Source: Shewanella denitrificans OS217
GTDB lineage: Bacteria; Pseudomonadota; Gammaproteobacteria; Enterobacterales; Shewanellaceae
Reading direction: 5' to 3'
DNA: 64,000 nucleotides
Assembly: GCF_000013765.1 (NCBI RefSeq)
Contig: NC_007954.1
Location: 2,480,001-2,544,000, forward strand
Made by a program: the position numbers and the translations under genes. Positions 8,730-17,456 of the stretch are shown piece by piece (the stretch's first letter is position 1; each line of letters begins with the position of its first letter). The notes beneath the pieces were generated by a model, which searched no databases, had not been told where the DNA came from, and saw only the letters and a program-made list of their open reading frames with translations.

Positions 8730-9767
8730 GTGAGCACTCCTACCCCACTAAGTTACAAAGACGCCGGCGTTGATATTGATGCAGGTAACGCACTGGTTAA
8801 TAATATTAAATCTGCCGTAAAACGCACTCATAGACCCGAAGTCATGGGAAATTTAGGGGGCTTTGGCGCCCTTTGCGAATTACCGACTAAATATAAGCAC
8901 CCTGTGCTGGTATCTGGTACCGATGGCGTGGGCACTAAGCTTAGACTCGCCATAGATTATAAGAAGCACGATACCGTCGGTATCGATTTGGTTGCTATGT
9001 GTGTGAACGATCTTATCGTTCAAGGCGCTGAGCCATTATTCTTCTTAGATTACTACGCCACTGGCAAACTCGATGTCGATACCGCCACTTCTGTGGTTAA
9101 CGGCATTGGCGAAGGCTGTTTTCAGTCGGGTTGTGCATTAATCGGCGGTGAAACTGCTGAAATGCCTGGCATGTATGAAGGCGAAGACTACGACTTAGCT
9201 GGATTCTGTGTGGGTGTGGTTGAAAAGGCTGACATCATAGATGGCACTAAAGTCAGTGCCGGCGATGCGCTTATTGCTCTGGCTTCAAGCGGCCCACACT
9301 CAAACGGTTACTCACTTATCCGTAAAGTATTGGAAGTCTCTAAAGCCGACCCCCAGCAAGATTTAAACGGCAAGCAGCTTATCGAACACTTGCTTGAACC
9401 GACAAAAATTTACGTTAAATCTGTGCTTAAGCTAATCGAAGAGTCTGATGTCCATGCCATGGCACACATCACAGGCGGCGGTTTCTGGGAAAATATCCCT
9501 AGGGTCTTACCCGCCAATGCTAAAGCCGTTATTGATGGCGCTTCTTGGCAGTGGCCAGTGGTATTTGACTGGCTTAAGACTAATGGCAATATTAGCCAGC
9601 ACGAAATGTATCGCACTTTCAACTGCGGCGTGGGAATGATCATCGCCCTGCCAGCAGACAAGGTTGATGCGGCATTAAGTCTACTGGAAGCGGCAGGTGA
9701 ACAAGCCTGGCTTATCGGCAGCATTGCCAGCCGTGAAGGCGAAGAAGAGCAAGTGGAGATAGTGTAA
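8730..9767 (+). CDS. purM: Phosphoribosylformylglycinamidine cyclo-ligase (AIR synthetase)
   Basis: A 345-residue purine-pathway enzyme that closes FGAM to AIR using ATP. The N-terminus STPTPLSYKDAGVDIDAGN, the GTDGVGTKLRLA segment and IGGETAEMPGMY are signature PurM sequences; HITGGGFWENIPR follows near residue 240. An upstream in-frame ATG at 8709 exists, but GAGAGG at 8717-8722 is correctly placed for the GTG at 8730, and conserved homology begins right there. The gene is coupled to purN, whose ATG follows the stop directly. Confidence 0.96.
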   Translation: MSTPTPLSYKDAGVDIDAGNALVNNIKSAVKRTHRPEVMGNLGGFGALCELPTKYKHPVLVSGTDGVGTKLRLAIDYKKHDTVGIDLVAMCVNDLIVQGAEPLFFLDYYATGKLDVDTATSVVNGIGEGCFQSGCALIGGETAEMPGMYEGEDYDLAGFCVGVVEKADIIDGTKVSAGDALIALASSGPHSNGYSLIRKVLEVSKADPQQDLNGKQLIEHLLEPTKIYVKSVLKLIEESDVHAMAHITGGGFWENIPRVLPANAKAVIDGASWQWPVVFDWLKTNGNISQHEMYRTFNCGVGMIIALPADKVDAALSLLEAAGEQAWLIGSIASREGEEEQVEIV

Positions 9768-10409
9768 ATGAGTGTTTGTCGTGTTTTGGTATTAATTTCA
9801 GGTAATGGCAGTAATTTACAAGCCGTTATGGATGCCTGTGATGACAATTTACGAGCAGAAGTGGTTGGTGTTATTAGCAATAAACCCCAAGCTTATGGTT
9901 TAGTGCGCGCTCACCAAGCTGAGATTGATGCCAGTTGTGTGATCGCCCGCAAAGGCGAGAGCCGCGCCGAATACGACGAACGCTTACAGCTAAAAATCGA
10001 TGAGTATCAACCAGACCTTATCGTACTGGCAGGCTTTATGCGAATCTTAACCGATGAGCTAGTGAGTCGCTATTTAGGCAAGATGATCAATATTCACCCG
10101 TCATTATTGCCTAAGTATCCGGGATTGCATACCCATGAAAGAGCGCTTCAAGCCAAGGAAGAAGAACACGGCGCCTCGGTGCATTTCGTGATCCCTGAAC
10201 TTGATGCAGGCCCAGTGATTTTACAAGCTAAAGTGCCAGTCTATGAAGACGATGATGCTGAGCAATTAGCCCTGCGGGTTCATGAGCAAGAACATGCCAT
10301 CTACCCGTTAGTGGTCAAATGGTTCAGTCATGGGCGCTTAATAATGAAAGACAACAAGGCTTATCTTGATGGCCAAGATGTCGGTCCTCATGGCTACGCT
10401 CCCGATTAA
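9768..10409 (+). CDS. purN: Phosphoribosylglycinamide formyltransferase
   Basis: A 213-residue enzyme that transfers the formyl group of 10-formyl-THF to GAR. Visible are the N-terminal VLISGNGSNLQA phosphate loop, the catalytic INIHPSLLPKYPGLHTHERAL stretch (split here only by length; Asn, His and downstream Asp of the family) and GASVHFV. Its start codon directly abuts the purM stop, so the two are translationally coupled. An intrinsic terminator follows at 10432. Length and gene order match E. coli purMN. Confidence 0.96.
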   Translation: MSVCRVLVLISGNGSNLQAVMDACDDNLRAEVVGVISNKPQAYGLVRAHQAEIDASCVIARKGESRAEYDERLQLKIDEYQPDLIVLAGFMRILTDELVSRYLGKMINIHPSLLPKYPGLHTHERALQAKEEEHGASVHFVIPELDAGPVILQAKVPVYEDDDAEQLALRVHEQEHAIYPLVVKWFSHGRLIMKDNKAYLDGQDVGPHGYAPD

Positions 10410-10431
10410 ACGCATAATTATGACCCCATAA

Positions 10432-10459
10432 AAAAATCTCGCCAACTGGCGAGATTTTT
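10432..10459. terminator. Terminator after purN, shared with cysB
   Basis: TCTCGCCA and TGGCGAGA arms flank a short loop with A-run before and T-run after. It can stop purMN and the convergent cysB. Confidence 0.88.
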
Positions 10460-10485
10460 ATTGTCTAGGATTTAACGACTATGAG

Positions 10486-11460
10486 TTAGCGCACTGGCAA
10501 TTCCATGTTTAAGAACATTTCATCAATCAATTGCTGATCCCGAAGCGCCACCGCCTTTTCTACCACATCACGGGTCAGGTGCGGCGCGAAATGAAAAATA
10601 AAATCATACATGTAGCTTCGAAGGAAACTGCCACGCCTAAAGCCAATTTTGGTGGTGCTATGGGCAAATAAGTGGCTAGCATCGATGGTGACTAAATCTT
10701 TATCTATCACAGGGTCTATCGCCATAGAGGCAATCACTCCGACACCTAGACCTAAACGCACATAAGTTTTTAACACATCGGCACTGGTGGCACTAAAGAC
10801 CACTCGTGGGGAGAGGTTAGCTCGTTTAAATGACCTTTCAATTTCTGATGCCTTATCGAAACCAAACACATAGGTCACTAAGGGGAAGCGGGCTAAATCT
10901 TCGATGCTGATTTTTTTAACCCCTGCAAGCGGGTGATCCCGAGTGACCACCACAGAGCGATTCCAGTGATAGCAAGGCAACATGATTAAATCCGTGTATA
11001 GATGCATCGCCTCGGTGGCGATGGCAAAGTCCGCTTCACCTCGGGCTGCCTGCTCGCTAATTTGTGCTGGCGTACCTTGGTGCATGTGTAAGTTAACTTT
11101 AGGATAACGATGAATAAAGTTCTGAATAACCTTAGGTAAGGCGTACCGAGCCTGGGTATCCGTGGTGGCAATATTAAGCTCACCTTGATTGGGCTTGGTA
11201 TGTTCCTCTGACACTTTTTTAATGCTCTCGACTTTACCAAGAATGTCATTGGCTATGTCGATCACTTGCTGGCCTGCTGGGGTCACATGAGTTAAATGTT
11301 TGCCGCTGCGGCCAAAAATCTGAATGCCGAGTTCATCTTCTAACATGCGAACCTGCTTACTTATCCCAGGTTGGGAGGTATAGAGATTTTCAGCCGTTGC
11401 CGACACATTGAGATTATGTTTAACTACCTCAGCTATGTATCTGAGTTGTTGCAGTTTCAT
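10486..11460 (-). CDS. cysB: LysR-type regulator CysB
   Basis: A 324-residue LysR regulator, exactly the length of E. coli CysB, the acetylserine-responsive activator of cysteine biosynthesis. The N-terminus is MKLQQLRYIAEVVKHNLNVS, with winged-helix contact TSQPGISKQVRMLEDELG. The effector-binding domain shows TTDTQARYALP and the VVTRDHPLAG segment typical of CysB. An in-frame start 21 bases earlier (11481) lacks support; AAGGA lies seven bases before the ATG at 11460. The promoter region upstream has a CTATAA-N7-TTATAG inverted repeat that could serve autoregulation. Confidence 0.93.
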   Translation of the reverse strand: MKLQQLRYIAEVVKHNLNVSATAENLYTSQPGISKQVRMLEDELGIQIFGRSGKHLTHVTPAGQQVIDIANDILGKVESIKKVSEEHTKPNQGELNIATTDTQARYALPKVIQNFIHRYPKVNLHMHQGTPAQISEQAARGEADFAIATEAMHLYTDLIMLPCYHWNRSVVVTRDHPLAGVKKISIEDLARFPLVTYVFGFDKASEIERSFKRANLSPRVVFSATSADVLKTYVRLGLGVGVIASMAIDPVIDKDLVTIDASHLFAHSTTKIGFRRGSFLRSYMYDFIFHFAPHLTRDVVEKAVALRDQQLIDEMFLNMELPVR

Positions 11461-11831
11461 GGGGTTATCCTTGGCAGACACTAAGGTGTTCTTTTCGTTA
11501 ACAACCCCGTATTTAACGGGTTGAGTTTGCCAACGGGCACCTTTAACTATAATTATTTGTTATAGTACATAGGGAAAATTAATGCAAATGGGAATAACCA
11601 ACTAAGGCAAATTTGGCCCTCATTTGGATAAAAAGACAGCTTATCCCCAGAAAAGCGTCTTAAGTTAAGGATTTATCATCAAAAGAACTTACTTTTCAAC
11701 GACAGTAGTAATAAGTTGCGCTAAGATATAGGCTAGCATGACTTGCTTGTTAGCATTAGTCGCAATTCAGTGATTTACTGGCACTATTTACCAACGCGAT
11801 TCATTTAAGTCGATTATAGAATGGAAACAAT
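11461..11831. other. cysB upstream region with inverted repeat
   Basis: About 370 bases between divergent cysB and the coiled-coil membrane protein. CTATAA (11547-11552) and TTATAG (11560-11565) form an inverted repeat with a seven-base centre near the presumed cysB promoter. Nothing coding is seen. Confidence 0.45.
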
Positions 11832-12611
11832 ATGACCTTTACTTTGGTATTGCTCCTTATCGGTGCTCTCTTGTTACTTATCATAGGCATTAGCCTTATC
11901 CAACAACAAAAAGAGCGTGCCGAAGCTGAGCGCCGTACAGAAATTGCTCGTCAACGTGCCATCATAGATGAAACGGAATCCGTGCTTTCAAATACAGGTA
12001 TGGTGCCCTGTTCCAGCCACATCATTTTAGTTTTATATAAACGTATTCAAGATGCGCTCGAGATCTCAATTCAGCATACTTCGGGCCAAGTCCAAGGTGA
12101 ATACCAAAGACGGTTAGCCGATGTACAAACCCAAGTTAGCGCAATTACCGCCAATGCGGGTGCCGTGCCCCCCATTGAGAATTTCAGACTGCCTGATAAC
12201 GATAAGCAAGTGTTAGCCTTAGTCAAAACTCTAAAGATGCTTAAAGCTATTCTACGAGCCGAGCATAATAAAGGTAAGGTCTCTCCTAACATCTTCGCCG
12301 AAGAAGAAAAGCGGATCGACAGTTTGCAACTGCGGATAAATGTGGATTCAATGCTGTCTCGTGCACGCTCAGCAGCGACCATGAAGCAATATGGTTCATC
12401 AAAGCAGATGGTCACCAAAGCGTTGGCCACCTTGCACGCCATTAAGGCATTAACCCCTAATGATCCTTTTATCGCCCGCAAGGTCGATGAGGCCAAGCAA
12501 TTACTTGATGAAATCATGGGTGCACAAAAAAGTTCAGAGCCCAATGCGCCTAAACAAAATAATGAAGAAGATGATTTGGATATGTTATTCCAGCCGAAGA
12601 AGAAATGGTAA
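11832..12611 (+). CDS. Coiled-coil single-pass membrane protein, unknown function
   Basis: A 259-residue protein not recognised from any named family. Residues 4-23 form one strong transmembrane segment (LVLLLIGALLLLIIGISLI). A charged helical stretch follows (QQQKERAEAERRTEIARQRA), and residues 45-225 look mostly alpha-helical with a conserved-looking FRLPDNDKQVLALVK centre. The tail is acidic (NNEEDDLDMLF) and ends in QPKKKW. It is probably anchored in the inner membrane with a large cytoplasmic helical part. It is monocistronic, divergent from cysB, with its own terminator. Good length and codon use support a real gene. Confidence 0.7.
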   Translation: MTFTLVLLLIGALLLLIIGISLIQQQKERAEAERRTEIARQRAIIDETESVLSNTGMVPCSSHIILVLYKRIQDALEISIQHTSGQVQGEYQRRLADVQTQVSAITANAGAVPPIENFRLPDNDKQVLALVKTLKMLKAILRAEHNKGKVSPNIFAEEEKRIDSLQLRINVDSMLSRARSAATMKQYGSSKQMVTKALATLHAIKALTPNDPFIARKVDEAKQLLDEIMGAQKSSEPNAPKQNNEEDDLDMLFQPKKKW

Positions 12612-12655
12612 TTCGCTACCATATTCCTTTTAATCGTTATTCAATCCATAAAAAA

Positions 12656-12681
12656 ACCTAGCCTCTTGGCTAGGTGTTTTT
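12656..12681. terminator. Terminator after coiled-coil protein gene
   Basis: ACCTAGCC and GGCTAGGT pair across a TCTT loop, followed by GTTTTTGTTTTT. The upstream A-run could also serve the convergent creA-like gene. Confidence 0.85.
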
Positions 12682-12791
12682 GTTTTTAATGCGTTTATCC
12701 TGACAGTAATTGCATGCTAAAACCTTGAACCATAGCTCATAAACCAAAGCGCTTAAACCATAGATTTTATCTCTGAGCTTATCTCGCCAGG

Positions 12792-13277
12792 CTAGTCTTT
12801 TAACGTCACAGGGTTAGGGTTAAACGCCTCCGTGCCATATAAAGGCACAGTCGACAGGGCATGTTTATGGCTGCCGTTGGTTTCTTTTGTTGAATAAGAC
12901 AAATACAGCAAGGTCTGGTTTTGTTTATCAAATATGCGTCTCACTTTAAGGCTTTTAAAGAGTATGCTTAAGGACTCTTTAAACACCACTTCCCCGTCTT
13001 TATCCAGATTGATGTTCTCTAGCTGCGCCGCGGTAATAGGCCCAGTCTGACGGCAACTGATGCTCATATCTGAGGGATCGGCAAAGTCTAAATTCGCTTG
13101 GATGCGGCTAATATGACACGTCACTCCTGGTATTTTAGGGTCATGCTTGGCATCGATGAGCACATCCTTAGTCGTAAATAGTCCTAAACTCACCTTGCCT
13201 ACATCATCAGAACAAGCCGTTAATCCGATAACTGTGATCCCAAGTCCTAATGCCAATGGCAAAAATTGCTGTTTCAT
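12792..13277 (-). CDS. creA: CreA-family lipoprotein
   Basis: A 161-residue protein of the CreA family, conserved but of unknown role. The N-terminus is a lipoprotein signal with lipobox LTAC (Cys22), so it is probably membrane-anchored in the periplasm; E. coli CreA instead has an ordinary signal peptide. Family marks are DPKIPGVTCHISR, ISCRQTGPI, GEVVFKESLSILFKSLKVRR and LYLSYSTK, and the C-terminal ALSTVPL. No creBCD genes lie nearby. It is on the same strand as yegD with 72 bases between, so the two may be co-transcribed. Confidence 0.85.
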   Translation of the reverse strand: MKQQFLPLALGLGITVIGLTACSDDVGKVSLGLFTTKDVLIDAKHDPKIPGVTCHISRIQANLDFADPSDMSISCRQTGPITAAQLENINLDKDGEVVFKESLSILFKSLKVRRIFDKQNQTLLYLSYSTKETNGSHKHALSTVPLYGTEAFNPNPVTLKD

Positions 13278-13349
13278 CCAAGCTCCTATGCTGATGCTGA
13301 TGTTGATATACCTATGCTTTTATTGAGTGCCACTAGAACCCAAACAGGA

Positions 13350-14720
13350 TCAAAAAACCTTTTGGGTCCAGCGCGTTAACCCAGCGGTGACTGAACCAAA
13401 GTGATCGCCAACGACGATCTTAGCCTCTGGATACACGCTGGCAATCTTAGCATAAATTGCAGGGCTGCGAGCCGTGCCGCCAGTGACATAAACAAGATCA
13501 GGGTTAACATCGGCTTTAGCCACCGCCGCTTGGATCAAGGCTTCAATCTTGGCTAAGGGTTCTATGATGAAATGACTAAATTGTGCCTGTGTCAACTCAA
13601 CCGATAAATCGCTGGCAATAAATCCCAGATCGCATTCAGTTTGCATCGCATCAGACAAGGTCACTTTGGCCCCTTCAGCTTGGCGCACCAATTTATAGCC
13701 CAGTTGATCTTGCTGCACTTTTTTAAGTCGTTTGACTAATTCAGGCTCTTTGGCATCTTTAACTAAGGTATCCAGCAGTTTTCGCGCGTTAAGGCTGGCA
13801 AAATCACGCTGAGCACTCACATCATTCACCGCGACCGCTTGCCAAAATGGCGCACTGGGCATAGGCTTGCCTGACTTGAGTAAGCTGTCTAATCCAAGGC
13901 TTGGCATAAAGCCTTTCATGGCTAAGGCGATATCAAGATCGTTGCCGCCAACGCGCTGACCACTGTGACCGAGACAATCTTGCTCCCGCTGCTTATTGGC
14001 AGCAAAACTGGGCCCCATGCGCACCACAGAGCAATCCGTAGTACCGCCGCCCACATCCACCACCAGCACTGTGCTGTCTTGCTCAAGACTCGCTTCAAAG
14101 TCCATGCCCGCAGCAACGGGTTCAAACAAAAACGCCACTTGGGTAAAGCCTGCGCGCTTTGCAGCCAAGGAGAGTATCGCCTCGGCTTGCTGATTGCTTT
14201 TCTCGCCGCCAATACTCTGAAAGTTCACTGGACGGCCAATCACCGCATGAGTCGCTGCTGGCAAACCATTGTCTGCAAGGTAGTTGTCTGTGATACCTTT
14301 CACATGCAGCATCATTAAGGTCACTATGTCCTCAAATAACGCCACCTGTTCTTCACGCAGGCCATTCGCCCCCAGAAATGATTTCGGTGAGCGCACATAA
14401 AAACCTTCTTCAGGCATCTCAAGATAAGCGTCAATGGCGGCTTGACCTACGAATACCGTCTGCTCATCCATGCTCAAATCCAGCTCGTGACGCACCTGAA
14501 TCGCTCGGCTGAGCTGGCTACTTCTGAGCTTGGCATACTCACTTTTTTTATCTTGGCTAATGCCTTGATATACGGCCTGAGCGATAAGTTCTCTGTCTAA
14601 GGCGTACAAGGTTGATGGCAAATACTGGCTGTTAGCAGATAATGGAATTTGGCTAATCTTGCCTTCATGCATTATGCCAACGGCGCAGTTAGCACTGCCA
14701 TAGTCAAAACCTATCCACAT
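13350..14720 (-). CDS. yegD: Hsp70-like chaperone YegD
   Basis: A 456-residue member of the Hsp70/actin superfamily, YegD type, which has the nucleotide-binding domain but lacks the full DnaK substrate lid. Motifs are phosphate-1 IGFDYGSANCAVG at the N-terminus, FEPVAAGMDFEASL near 205, phosphate-2 VVDVGGGTTDCSVVRMG near 225 and the adenosine motif VYVTGGTARSPAI near 415. E. coli YegD has the same FDYG start and KSPKSFLGA segment. A longer in-frame start (14768) runs through the trhO terminator hairpin and is rejected; AGGA stands before the ATG at 14720. It is possibly co-transcribed with the creA-like gene downstream. Confidence 0.9.
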   Translation of the reverse strand: MWIGFDYGSANCAVGIMHEGKISQIPLSANSQYLPSTLYALDRELIAQAVYQGISQDKKSEYAKLRSSQLSRAIQVRHELDLSMDEQTVFVGQAAIDAYLEMPEEGFYVRSPKSFLGANGLREEQVALFEDIVTLMMLHVKGITDNYLADNGLPAATHAVIGRPVNFQSIGGEKSNQQAEAILSLAAKRAGFTQVAFLFEPVAAGMDFEASLEQDSTVLVVDVGGGTTDCSVVRMGPSFAANKQREQDCLGHSGQRVGGNDLDIALAMKGFMPSLGLDSLLKSGKPMPSAPFWQAVAVNDVSAQRDFASLNARKLLDTLVKDAKEPELVKRLKKVQQDQLGYKLVRQAEGAKVTLSDAMQTECDLGFIASDLSVELTQAQFSHFIIEPLAKIEALIQAAVAKADVNPDLVYVTGGTARSPAIYAKIASVYPEAKIVVGDHFGSVTAGLTRWTQKVF

Positions 14721-14753
14721 GTTGCTGTCCTTTATGGTTTCCTGTAAAAGGAA

Positions 14754-14785
14754 AAGGCGCCGATTCATAAAGGGATCGGCGCCTT
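14754..14785 (-). terminator. Terminator after trhO
   Basis: AAGGCGCCGAT and ATCGGCGCCTT arms of 11 bases with a ten-base loop. On the minus strand the hairpin is followed by TTTTCCTTTT. It separates trhO from yegD. Confidence 0.85.
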
Positions 14786-14884
14786 CGGGTTAGTTAGCCT
14801 ATTCATACTGGTTGATTGAACAGCCTAATTTTTTCAGGCAATTTATTGTCAGGCTTAGTTTTATAAGCCTGTTTGAGTTAAACG

Positions 14885-15865
14885 TTAGCTTTGCTCATTC
14901 TGTGCTTTACGTAAGCTGTCTTTCTTCTCACGACGAGTGGCAATCACTTGTTTTACATCGCTGCCAATGTGGGCTTCACCCCGTTGTCTGGCGAGCTGTA
15001 CCTGACGTTCGCGCTCAATAAAGCGTTGTCGCTGCTCCTGCGGAATTTTGTCGATGCAATGGGGGCAACTAACGCCTTGAACGAAGGAAGGCAATAATTT
15101 ATCTTGCTCCGTTATGGGCATGCGGCACGCATTACATTGATCGTATACGCCTTTCTCTAAGTTGTGATTAACCGACACTCGATTATCAAACACGAAGCAC
15201 TCGCCTTCCCACAAACTTTCTTCCTGTTTAACTTCTTCAAGATACTTAAGAATACCGCCTTCTAAGTGGTATACCTCGTCGAAGCCCTGCTCTTTCAAAT
15301 AGGCGGTCGACTTCTCACAGCGAATACCGCCAGTACAGAACATGGCGACTTTCTTGTGCTTGGCAGGATCAAGATTTTGCTTCACGTATTCGGGGAATTC
15401 ACGGAAGGTTTCTGTCACTGGGTTCACCGCATGCTTGAAGGTGCCAATTTGCACTTCATAATCGTTGCGGGTGTCCACTAAGATAACGTCAGGATCTGAA
15501 ATCAATGCGTTCCAATCTTTAGGCTTTACATAAGTGCCGACCACTTTACGAGGGTCTATGCCTTCCACGCCCATGGTGACAATTTCTTTCTTCAATTTGA
15601 CTTTAGTGCGATAAAACGGCATTTGTGCATCAAAAGACACCTTAGAGACGATATTATCTAAGCCTTCTTGGGTATCAAACCAGGCCAATAAGCCATCGAT
15701 TGCCGCTTGTGTACCAGCCACAGTGCCATTGATCCCTTCTTGAGCTAATAGCAAGGTGCCGCGAATATCTGAGGCTTCCATTACGGCTAATAACGGCGCT
15801 CTTAATGATTCGTAATGAGGTAAAGTGACAAACTTATATAAGGCGCAAACAACAACTTGTGACAT
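14885..15865 (-). CDS. trhO: tRNA uridine(34) hydroxylase TrhO (YceA), rhodanese family
   Basis: A 326-residue enzyme that uses oxygen to hydroxylate U34 in tRNAs, the route to 5-hydroxyuridine and cmo5U. An acylphosphatase-like N-terminal domain contains EGINGTVAGT. The rhodanese domain (about 125-220) has DTRNDYEVQIGTF and the active-site loop MFCTGGIRCEKST with its Cys. The C-terminal part has the zinc-ribbon-like CNACRMP and CPHC pairs. GGAGAG precedes the ATG. The gene is single, bounded by a terminator. Confidence 0.94.
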   Translation of the reverse strand: MSQVVVCALYKFVTLPHYESLRAPLLAVMEASDIRGTLLLAQEGINGTVAGTQAAIDGLLAWFDTQEGLDNIVSKVSFDAQMPFYRTKVKLKKEIVTMGVEGIDPRKVVGTYVKPKDWNALISDPDVILVDTRNDYEVQIGTFKHAVNPVTETFREFPEYVKQNLDPAKHKKVAMFCTGGIRCEKSTAYLKEQGFDEVYHLEGGILKYLEEVKQEESLWEGECFVFDNRVSVNHNLEKGVYDQCNACRMPITEQDKLLPSFVQGVSCPHCIDKIPQEQRQRFIERERQVQLARQRGEAHIGSDVKQVIATRREKKDSLRKAQNEQS

Positions 15866-16103
15866 TTTGACTCTCCGCTAGCTGGAACTTCATTTCCAGT
15901 GCATAGTAATAATATGATTTAGCTTGTTTTGATGAAGGACTTCCTCTGGAAGTAGCAGGCAGGTGAACTCATCAAAAAAAGGCGCGAAATTATAGCTCAA
16001 TCACAGTAAAATAAATACTCTCAGTTTTTAGCTGCTATTTAGGTGCTAATAGCTAACATCCATAATCGGCACACCATTTCGCGACTTAGGCAGTAACGCT
16101 TTG

Positions 16104-16832
16104 ATGACACAATTATTTCCCCAACTGGATAACCAATTTAAGCCCATTTTATACAGTTTCAGACGCTGCCCTTATGCCATGCGGGCCAGAATGGCGTTGC
16201 AGTTATCTAGCATTCAAGTGGAAATTCGCGACATTGAGCTTAAAAATAAGCCGCCAGCCATGGTCGCGCTGTCGCCAAAAGCTACAGTGCCCGTTTTACA
16301 GCTTGGGGAAAATACCGTATTAGATGAGAGCCTAGACATAATGTTATTAGCCCTAAGTCATCCTATCGAGACCTTATTACCCAGTGACTGCGCGACTGAG
16401 CCAGCTTCCATCGAGATTATCAGCACTATTGATTACCAACACCTGATGGCAAGGATTCAAAATTTAGCCCAGCGAAATGATGATTTAGCCTTAATTGCCC
16501 AGAATGATAATCAGTTCAAACCTTGGCTCGACAAATACAAATACGCCGACCGCTTTCCAGAACAGACTGAAGGGTTTTACCGCCAACAAGGTGAGCAATT
16601 TATTACCCTGCTTGAGGCGAGGTTAAGCCAACATGCCTTTTTAAGCGGCGCCCAGTTAAGCCTTAGCGATATTGCGATATTTCCCTTTATTCGCCAATTC
16701 GCCCATGTGAACAAGGCCTGGTTTGATCAAAGCCCCTACCTTAAGGTCAACGCTTGGTTAACCGCACTCATAGACTCACCACTCTTTGCCAGCATCATGG
16801 TTAAGCGCCCAGTGTGGCAATGGGTGCAATAG
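16104..16832 (+). CDS. Glutathione S-transferase family protein
   Basis: A 242-residue GST-fold protein. The thioredoxin-like N-terminal domain has the sequence LYSFRRCPYAMRARMAL with a Cys in the active-site position, as in omega/beta-like GSTs, and PKATVPVLQL with the cis-Pro that binds the glutathione backbone, then DESLDIM. The C-terminal all-helical domain (about 95-240) includes LSLSDIAIFPFIRQFA with the N-capping Asp. A TTG one codon earlier (16101) is in frame but the ATG is more likely. The substrate is not predictable. Confidence 0.88.
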   Translation: MTQLFPQLDNQFKPILYSFRRCPYAMRARMALQLSSIQVEIRDIELKNKPPAMVALSPKATVPVLQLGENTVLDESLDIMLLALSHPIETLLPSDCATEPASIEIISTIDYQHLMARIQNLAQRNDDLALIAQNDNQFKPWLDKYKYADRFPEQTEGFYRQQGEQFITLLEARLSQHAFLSGAQLSLSDIAIFPFIRQFAHVNKAWFDQSPYLKVNAWLTALIDSPLFASIMVKRPVWQWVQ

Positions 16833-17456
16833 CGTGTTTCCGAAATCAATTCCATAGCAGTCAAGAGCATAAAAGTACGTGCGGCGAAATCAGAAAGTCT
16901 TTTTCGAGTAAGTGTAGATCTTTCCGCAGTTTTAAATCTACGGCCAAGGTCGCTTAGATGAATAGTCCTTTTTGTGAATTAGCCTGGATATAAAATGACG
17001 CCATCCTCCCGCGTGTTATATTTCATGGAAACCAGACTCATTTGAACAAATTGAGACCGCACTAAAGCCGTAACCTTTGAAACTATATTTTATTCAACAT
17101 ATTAATGTAACCTATTGATGTAAATATACCCATATCCTTCACTCTTATGAGCTAGTCATTCCTCCAAAATTGCATTGTTTCACTGCCAAGAACGAAAAGC
17201 TGCTAATTGTAGTCTTATCGTTTGACAACTCGAGTTAAATAACTAGCGATATGTACTATATTTCTATTTATCTCAGTAGCTTACAATCAAACTTCATTTA
17301 GTGATTCTCGCTATAGCCTTAATAGAGTAATGCCAATTGTTAGCCGAGTCTCTACCGATACTCTATGCCCCTGTTGGTGTTATCACCTTTTTAAGTAAAA
17401 GCCTGACTTACTTTGTGAAAAACACAACTGCCAGTAACTTAATTATCAAGGATTAT
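16833..17456. other. Long non-coding region before amidohydrolase
   Basis: About 620 bases without a convincing gene. An in-frame TTG-started extension of the amidohydrolase reaches back to 17337 but has no ribosome-binding site and encodes nothing family-like. No repeats, tRNA or recognisable promoter stand out. Confidence 0.45.

Noticed and set aside
13965..14318. 117-codon plus-strand frame inside yegD
   Set aside because: Shadow of yegD, whose Hsp70 motifs are unambiguous on the other strand.
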